Shown: piece by piece, positions 59,244-64,000 of the stretch
How the letters are laid out: the number at the start of each line of letters is the position of its first letter
Numbering within the stretch: position 1 is the stretch's first letter
NCBI RefSeq assembly: GCF_901827185.1
Contig: NZ_LR594672.1
Span: 310,001-374,000 of the forward strand
Origin: Variovorax sp. PBL-E5
GTDB taxonomy: Bacteria > Pseudomonadota > Gammaproteobacteria > Burkholderiales > Burkholderiaceae_C
DNA length: 64,000 nt
Direction of reading: 5' to 3'
Notes under the pieces: model-generated
Databases searched by the model: none
What the model saw: only the letters and a program-made list of their open reading frames with translations
What the model was told of the DNA's origin: nothing
Made by a program: the position numbers and the translations under genes

Positions 59244-59566
59244 AAACGCTCCGGTTCTACGGCCAGTTCGACGACCAGTTCAACCTGGATATCAACGGAC
59301 GCTATGTCGCGCAGGTCAACGCAAGCCAGCGGCTCGCGCACTACCGGATTGAGTCGCCCGAGGGCGAGTTCATTGTGCACGCCACCTTTGCCCCCGAGCA
59401 GCTGCCCAGCGATACATGGGCCATTGGCGTCGCAGCCGGCTCGGCTGGCAAGCGCCTGCCTGCTTGGCCGATGCGATTTGAGCAGGATGCTTCCCTCGTC
59501 ATCGAGGCCCCCGATGAAGCTGTTGTCATCCACGGCGACCACGCGCTCTTCGGGCGCTACGTCTAA
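59240..59566 (+). CDS. Hypothetical protein in the rtcR operon (108 residues)
   Basis: A GTG start overlapping the DUF6283 stop (GTGA). The protein MKTLRFYGQFDDQFNLDING reads as an all-beta small domain (RYVAQVNASQRLAHYRIESP, EFIVHATFAPEQLPSDTWAI). Not recognised. Its coupling to the upstream gene suggests they work together. Confidence 0.66.
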   Translation: MKTLRFYGQFDDQFNLDINGRYVAQVNASQRLAHYRIESPEGEFIVHATFAPEQLPSDTWAIGVAAGSAGKRLPAWPMRFEQDASLVIEAPDEAVVIHGDHALFGRYV

Positions 59567-59583
59567 ACGATTTCTCCGCCCCC

Positions 59584-59997
59584 ATGACCAAGAAGTTCAT
59601 CGTCACCTACCGCCCGCCGGAGCACGCCGGCAAGCTCATCGCCGTCGAGCATGAGTCGGCCGAAACGCTACTTGAAACGCTCCTGCCGGCAGCCGTCTCC
59701 GCCCTCCAAACGGACAACGGTCCGTTCGAACTGTTTGGAAAGCGGTTCGACGTGGAGGCCTTGATGGTCTGGGTGCCTGACGACCCAGTCCGCCACGCCT
59801 ACGACGAGCGCAGGGCGAAGCTGGAAGGGCGGCCGGCACCGGTGCGGTACGAGGACAGCCGCGGCCTGATGCGCCGCTACGTGGCTCCGAAAGTGGAGGC
59901 ACTCGACGACTGGTTCGACCGAATCGCCAAGGCGGGCGGCGCCCGTAGCTACGAGCTCGAGCGGGAAAACTCGGAACTCATGCGGGCGGAGGCCTGA
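59584..59997 (+). CDS. Hypothetical protein in the rtcR operon (137 residues)
   Basis: It starts at ATG 59584, 17 bases after the preceding stop, and ends 3 bases before rtcR. The sequence (MTKKFIVTYRPPEHAGKLIA ... LETLLPAAVSALQTDNGPFE) is alpha/beta with a helical, charged C terminus (DDWFDRIAKAGGARSYELER). No domain recognised. Tight spacing indicates co-expression with rtcR. Confidence 0.66.
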   Translation: MTKKFIVTYRPPEHAGKLIAVEHESAETLLETLLPAAVSALQTDNGPFELFGKRFDVEALMVWVPDDPVRHAYDERRAKLEGRPAPVRYEDSRGLMRRYVAPKVEALDDWFDRIAKAGGARSYELERENSELMRAEA

Positions 59998-60000
59998 GCC

Positions 60001-61653
60001 ATGAGCAGAACCGTTGTCCTTGGCTTTCTCGGCAGTCAGCTCGACTCCGGCCTCACGGCCAAGCGGTGGGAGCGCTGGCGCCCAACCGTGAGCCTGGCCG
60101 CGCAAGGTGAGATTCCCGTCGACCGCATTGAGCTGTTCACGTTCAAGGCCGCTGAATCCGCCTTGGCCGAAGTCGTCAAATCCGACATGGAGACCCTCAG
60201 CCCGGACCTCCAGGTGACCGTGCACGACCTCGCCATCAACGACCCGTGGAACTTCCCGTCCGTCTACGCCGCGCTGCACGAGTTTGCCCGGGGCTATGAG
60301 TTCCAGGAGGACACCAACTACTACGTCCACCTGAGCACAGGCACGCACGTGGCGCAAATCTGCCTCTTCTTGCTGACAGAGGCGCGCTACTTCCCGGGCA
60401 AGCTCCTCGGCACCCGAAAGGGCACCTCTGACGGCAAGCCGTGGGAAGGCCGGGCGGAGGTCATCGACCTCGACCTGTCGACCTACGACCAGCTCTCCTC
60501 GCGCTTCCGACGAGAGCAGGACGACGACCTGTCCCTTCTCAAAGGCGGCATCGTCACGCGCAACGCTGCTTTCAACCAACTGATTGCTCGCATCGAGAAG
60601 GTGAGCCTGCGGTCGACCGCGCCCATTCTGCTGACAGGGCCGACCGGTGCCGGCAAGAGCCAGCTGGCAGCTCGCATCCACGCGCTGCGTGCCCGCAAGC
60701 GCATGGCCCAGGGTGCCTTCGTGGAGGTGAACTGCGCGACCCTGCGTGGCGAGAACGCGATGAGCACGCTCTTTGGCCACAAGAAGGGGGCTTACACCGG
60801 AGCGACGTCCGACCGCGCTGGCCTTTTGCGCTCGGCCGACGGGGGCATCCTCTTCCTCGACGAGATTGGGGAGCTGGCGCTCGATGAGCAAGCCATGCTG
60901 CTGCGCGCGCTCGAGCACAAGCGATTCATGCCCCTGGGCGCCGACACGGAGGTCGAGAGCCGGTTTCAGCTGCTCGCAGGTACCAACAAGGACCTGGCCG
61001 TCGAGGTGTCGAAGGGCACGTTCCGCGCCGACCTGCTTGCTCGCATCAACATGTGGACGTTTGAGCTTCCGGGCCTTGCTGCACGGCCGGAGGATATCGA
61101 GCCGAACCTGGACTTCGAGCTTGAGTGCGCAACCGAAGAGCTTGGCACCAAGGTCTCCATGAACAGCGAGGCGCGCGAGGCCTATCTCGACTTTGCCGGC
61201 AAGGCACCCTGGCCTGGTAACTTCCGGGACTTCAAGGCTTCAATCGCCCGGATGGCCACCCTTTGCACCGGCGGCCGGATTCGTCTGAGCGACGTCACGG
61301 ACGAATGCGCCGTCCTCGCTCGGCAGAACCGGTTTTCCGAACCTGCGCGAACCCGGCCGCACCCGGCGGGCGACTTGGGCGATAGCCTCACCGGCGCGGT
61401 GGACCGGGTGCTGGGGTCGCGCGCGAGCCAATACGACCCCTTCGACCTGGCACAGCTCGAGACAGTGCTGCGGGCGGTTGCCACCGCCCGCAGTCTTGCC
61501 GAAGCGGGCCGTCATCTGTTCTCGGTCTCTCGACAAGGCAAGGCGAAGAGCAACGACTCGGACCGGCTTAAAAAGTACCTGGCCCGGTTTGCCCTTGAGT
61601 TTCTTGAAATCAAGCAGCAGCTGGGCGGTAGTCCGGGGGCGCTGACGGCGTAA
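60001..61653 (+). CDS. rtcR: RtcR-family sigma-54-dependent activator with N-terminal CARF domain
   Basis: RtcR activates sigma-54 promoters of rtcBA RNA-repair genes in E. coli. This protein has 550 residues, near the usual length. The N-terminal 180 residues are the RtcR/CARF sensor (VVLGFLGSQLDSGLTAKRWE RWRP pattern, NDPWNFPSVYAALHEFARGY, YYVHLSTGTHVAQICLFLLT). The AAA+ domain has Walker A TGPTGAGKSQL, the sigma-54 contact loop as KKGAYTGA, Walker B GGILFLDEIGEL and an Arg-rich sensor region. The C terminus carries a short helical DNA-binding part. CARF domains sense oligonucleotide or RNA-end ligands. No rtcA/rtcB lies in the window; it is the last gene of an operon of small unknown genes. 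Confidence 0.9.
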   Translation: MSRTVVLGFLGSQLDSGLTAKRWERWRPTVSLAAQGEIPVDRIELFTFKAAESALAEVVKSDMETLSPDLQVTVHDLAINDPWNFPSVYAALHEFARGYEFQEDTNYYVHLSTGTHVAQICLFLLTEARYFPGKLLGTRKGTSDGKPWEGRAEVIDLDLSTYDQLSSRFRREQDDDLSLLKGGIVTRNAAFNQLIARIEKVSLRSTAPILLTGPTGAGKSQLAARIHALRARKRMAQGAFVEVNCATLRGENAMSTLFGHKKGAYTGATSDRAGLLRSADGGILFLDEIGELALDEQAMLLRALEHKRFMPLGADTEVESRFQLLAGTNKDLAVEVSKGTFRADLLARINMWTFELPGLAARPEDIEPNLDFELECATEELGTKVSMNSEAREAYLDFAGKAPWPGNFRDFKASIARMATLCTGGRIRLSDVTDECAVLARQNRFSEPARTRPHPAGDLGDSLTGAVDRVLGSRASQYDPFDLAQLETVLRAVATARSLAEAGRHLFSVSRQGKAKSNDSDRLKKYLARFALEFLEIKQQLGGSPGALTA

Positions 61654-61810
61654 CCAAATCCCGCGCCGCTCGCAACGCGGCTCCCTCAGTTCGACGGTGC
61701 CCTGGGGGGCGCAAGGCGACGGCGAACGCACATGCACGGCGCAACCGTGCCATTGTTCGCAAAGTCCCAACAAATGTGTCGACATGCAACAGCATTTAAA
61801 ATAGACTGGC

Positions 61811-61842
61811 GTTCTCCCTTCGTCCTAAAACGAAGGGAGAAC
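61811..61842 (+). promoter_or_regulatory. Perfect 13-bp inverted repeat upstream of the 61876 gene
   Basis: GTTCTCCCTTCGT (61811-61823) and ACGAAGGGAGAAC (61830-61842) pair perfectly with a 6-base loop and no T run. TAAAAT at about 61797 could be a -10 box, putting the repeat at the very start of the transcript. It could be an RNA stabiliser, a protein-binding site or the end of the rtcR transcript. Confidence 0.5.
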
Positions 61843-61875
61843 ATAAACACAAATGATTCGAAGGACAGTCATCTA

Positions 61876-62748
61876 ATGCGTTTCCGTATCGCGCTCTGCG
61901 CAGGATTTCTGATGGCCTTGGCTGGGTGCCAAGCGAAGCTGGACGCATCCAGCCCCGAGGCGCTCGATGCCTCCATCCCGAAAGTCGTGGACTCTGTGCC
62001 GGAATCCCAGCGGGCTGAACTCTCCGGGTACATCAAGAATTTGGTTCGTCCCGTCGGTGCCGCCCTGATAGTGGGCACTGCCGACAAGAACGTCGGAAAT
62101 GCGATGTTCAATGAGGCCGCAAAGCATCTGGACGGACTCACGGCTGAGCAGATTTTCACAATGGCGCGCGAGTCCGAGGTTGCTGCCAAGAAGGCGCAGC
62201 AGGAGCGCGCGAGGTCCGATGCAGCAAGGCTGGTGAAGGAGGCTCAGGACAAGGTCGACCTTTTGCTTGCGGGCCAGGCTGCCTTCACCAAGGTGACCGT
62301 CACGCACGCAAAGCAGCCCGTTCAACAAGCCGGTGCCGGAATGGGCTCCTTCGTGGTTTTTGACGTGCTCAACGGGAGCGACTCGGCGGTGGAACGCGCC
62401 ACCTGGGAAGTGACGTACGTCCGGACCACCGCCCAGCGTGTAGCCGGGGGCAAGTTCGTGCGGCAGTCCGCCCTCAACGAAGCGGGCTTTGCTGGAGTAC
62501 CTGCAGGCCAAACGGTTCAGGTCCGACTGCCGGAATCCGCCGGGGCCTTCGGTGGCGAGGCCAAGGACTACCTGGAGACCGAAATCACATCGGTGAAGCT
62601 GATGAACTTCCAATCGGCAAATGGCGCCTTCGCGTCGGCCGACAATGAGCAACTCATCGGGCCAGCTCAGGCACGGCTGAAGGAAGCGCAGGAGACACAG
62701 GCCCGCGTCCTGCGCGACATCGACGAAGAGAACTCCATCAAGGGCTGA
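61876..62748 (+). CDS. DUF6694-like lipoprotein
   Basis: A 290-residue protein. Signal peptide MRFRIALCAGFLMALAGCQA with lipobox LAGC. The next segment KLDASSPEALDASIPKVVDS is the hallmark of DUF6694 lipoproteins (known from Enterobacteria to Burkholderia). A helical region (AKKAQQERARSDAARLVKEA) and a beta-sandwich-like C-terminal part (FVVFDVLNGSDSAVERATWE) follow. Function unknown. The start has no obvious SD sequence. Confidence 0.74.
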   Translation: MRFRIALCAGFLMALAGCQAKLDASSPEALDASIPKVVDSVPESQRAELSGYIKNLVRPVGAALIVGTADKNVGNAMFNEAAKHLDGLTAEQIFTMARESEVAAKKAQQERARSDAARLVKEAQDKVDLLLAGQAAFTKVTVTHAKQPVQQAGAGMGSFVVFDVLNGSDSAVERATWEVTYVRTTAQRVAGGKFVRQSALNEAGFAGVPAGQTVQVRLPESAGAFGGEAKDYLETEITSVKLMNFQSANGAFASADNEQLIGPAQARLKEAQETQARVLRDIDEENSIKG

Positions 62749-62847
62749 AAGAGCGACCGGGCGCTCACCGCGCGACGTCTCGTGCGTCGCACCGGCCGCG
62801 CGAGAGCCCCTGCGCCTGCAGTCGCGACCACGCACACTCCAAGAGCT

Positions 62848-63105
62848 ATGAACCTCGTATCCCTCTCCGAAGCCAAGCCAGAAATCAAATGCGCAGAGCT
62901 GGAGCTTGCCCCCGACACCAAAGTGATGTTCTCGTACGGGCGTCCGGCGGCGGCACTGCTCCCAGACCGTGGCTACGTCCGTGTCGACCAGGTCATCTCC
63001 AAGACGACCGAGCGGCATATCGCCGAATGGGTCGGCGCCGAGGCATCCGAGCAGGTCTCACAGGACTTCTTGGATGGTCTCCTTGCCGGTACGGCGAGGT
63101 GCTGA
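62848..63105 (+). CDS. Small phage/plasmid-type protein (85 residues)
   Basis: From ATG 62848. The core VMFSYGRPAAALLPDRGYVR followed by VDQVISKTTERHIAEWVG resembles a small domain found in phage and plasmid hypothetical proteins (the SYxTPVAAxxPGRGYxR...TSxHIxxW pattern, probably DUF8033-like). No enzymatic motif. It overlaps nothing and is followed 4 bases later by the next gene, so the two are likely co-transcribed. Confidence 0.62.
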   Translation: MNLVSLSEAKPEIKCAELELAPDTKVMFSYGRPAAALLPDRGYVRVDQVISKTTERHIAEWVGAEASEQVSQDFLDGLLAGTARC

Positions 63106-63109
63106 CCAA

Positions 63110-63451
63110 GTGTTGAGGGTGAAGACTATTGCAGCAGCATCTGCGCTCGCGCTGTGCTGCGCGAGTGCTTTCGCAGACAAGCCAACGGTTATCGTCCCAG
63201 GGGACTGTGGGCTCTGGGTCAAAACCAAGTCGCCTGCCTACCGTGACACGATGTCCGGATGGCTGCTGGGGTACCTGTCCGGGCTGAGCATGAGGCACGA
63301 GCCTCCGAACGACCCACTCGCGGACCTATCGCCCGAGCAGGCGAACCTTTGGATGGACAAGTTCTGCCGAGAAAACCCGCTGAGTAATCTGCAGATTGGC
63401 GGAAGTCGACTTTTCAGCGAACTCGACCGGCTAGGGCCCCGCACAAAATAG
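63110..63451 (+). CDS. Small exported protein, possibly Rap1a/Tai-like
   Basis: About 113 residues from GTG 63110 (GAGGTG site); TTG 63113 and GTG 63119 are alternatives. Signal peptide KTIAAASALALCCASAFADK. The mature part has a Cys early (PGDCGLWVKTKS), GWLLGYLSGLSMRH in the middle and a second Cys in DKFCRENPLSNLQIGGSRLF. This C...GY-x-G...C...P-x-x-x-L layout resembles the Rap1a/Tai immunity-protein fold. The call is tentative. Confidence 0.6.
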   Translation: MLRVKTIAAASALALCCASAFADKPTVIVPGDCGLWVKTKSPAYRDTMSGWLLGYLSGLSMRHEPPNDPLADLSPEQANLWMDKFCRENPLSNLQIGGSRLFSELDRLGPRTK

Positions 63452-63475
63452 GGGACTGTCCCTTCCTGCTCAGCT

Positions 63476-64000
63476 TCAGTACCGCGAGGGGAGGACGATG
63501 CTGTTGGCAACTTGCTGGCAGAGGGGCTTCACGCCGGTGTAACCGCTCGCCGCCTTTCTTGCGTCGCCCTTCGTCGCACCGGCCATGCACTGCAGGCTGA
63601 TGAAGTAGTCCCCGTAGAAGATGCCGTACATCTCAGCCCGCATGGCCAAGTCGATGCCCGCTCGGTCCTGAGCCGAGTCGTACTCGACAACGAATGCCGG
63701 CTGGCCTTCGACGGTGACAGCCTTCGCGGCGATGAACGTCCCGCCCTCGGGAATCATGGCCTTGACCTCACCGTTGCGCAGCGACTCCGCGACGTCTGCC
63801 TTGGTCACGCGTTCGCCGCCAATCGTTTTCACCAGCAGGAGGATGGTCTCCATGCCGGTGCCGTTGGCACTCGTCCATTTCCGAACGATGTTCGGCCGAT
63901 AGCCCTCCTCGCCCTTCCATGACTTCGGCATCTGCATGTCCAGGCGCAACCCTTTAGCCTTTGGGTGGCCGGTTGCGCTGTAGGACTGCCTGAAGCCGTT
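63476..64000 (-). CDS. Hypothetical protein, N terminus beyond the window
   Basis: The frame is open to the window end, reading NGFRQSYSATGHPKAKGLRL DMQMPKSW in two parts; a TTG at 63949 is an internal start candidate only. 174 codons are visible. It has VRKWTSANGTGMETILLLVK, a KAVTVEGQPAFVVEYDSAQD strand pair and a Cys pair (SLQCMAGA, KPLCQQVA). The composition suits a periplasmic protein, but the signal region is not in view. Not recognised. Confidence 0.6.
   Translation of the reverse strand, partial: NGFRQSYSATGHPKAKGLRLDMQMPKSWKGEEGYRPNIVRKWTSANGTGMETILLLVKTIGGERVTKADVAESLRNGEVKAMIPEGGTFIAAKAVTVEGQPAFVVEYDSAQDRAGIDLAMRAEMYGIFYGDYFISLQCMAGATKGDARKAASGYTGVKPLCQQVANSIVLPSRY

Noticed and set aside
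1..64000. tRNA, rRNA, CRISPR, replication or conjugation genes
   Set aside because: None was recognised by reading both strands; a tRNA or small-RNA covariance search could still find items missed by eye.

Overview
The window reads as accessory DNA, probably a large plasmid, of a beta-proteobacterium in the Burkholderiales. A Comamonadaceae host such as Variovorax, Comamonas or Delftia is the best fit. The reasons are IS1071, IS21- and IS3-family elements, Bug-type (TctC) binding proteins, high GC, and a chlorinated-aromatic gene set like that known from chloroaniline and linuron degraders. The host is an inference; no rRNA, tRNA, replication or conjugation gene is seen.

Bases 1-24786 are a mosaic of catabolic genes and mobile elements. 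The window opens inside a ferredoxin-type reductase gene followed by a LysR regulator, the order found at the end of aniline/chloroaniline dioxygenase operons (tdn/dca ...BR). Two same-orientation copies of one IS21-family element (2026-4518, left end lost; 15801-18320, complete) flank a chlorocatechol ortho-cleavage module. The module has a divergent LysR regulator (ccdR-like), chlorocatechol 1,2-dioxygenase (ccdC), a scar of a deleted Rieske dioxygenase operon, a YciI-like protein, maleylacetate reductase (ccdF), chloromuconate cycloisomerase (ccdD) and dienelactone hydrolase (ccdE). Two Bug-type binding proteins flank it, and fragments of an IclR regulator and a DapA-family gene are cut off exactly at the inner IS ends. 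An IS3-family element (5091-6306) sits in the module with a target duplication. The enzymes make a linear route from catechol or chlorocatechol through muconate and dienelactone to maleylacetate and 3-oxoadipate. The dca-like genes would feed it with chlorocatechol from chloroaniline.

Bases 18321-24786 are nested transposons: the 3' end of a Tn21-subgroup tnpA with its 38-bp end, inserted in the tnpA of an IS1071 that keeps only one end, then a scrap of an istA gene, then a complete second IS21-family element that truncates a resident gene.

From 24787 to the end the content changes to short, mostly unfamiliar genes, many with their own hairpin terminator. Recognisable items are a complete second isoleucyl-tRNA synthetase behind an attenuator-like hairpin, a convergent XRE regulator with a clear operator, a large DUF2726-type nuclease-like protein, a secreted Ig-like protein, SH3/DUF2272 and SLATT-like proteins, a secreted 15-residue-repeat protein, YgjV-like, zinc-ribbon/DUF2628/pilin-like and transglutaminase-like proteins, a large TerD-domain protein with a RING-like Cys/His cluster, and an operon ending in rtcR (CARF plus sigma-54 activator) divergent from it. 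A GC-flanked CTAYA promoter-like element recurs in front of many of these genes.

The TerD/RtcR divergent locus (56113-61653) and the DUF2726 protein (34752-37424) look most likely to be incompletely described systems.
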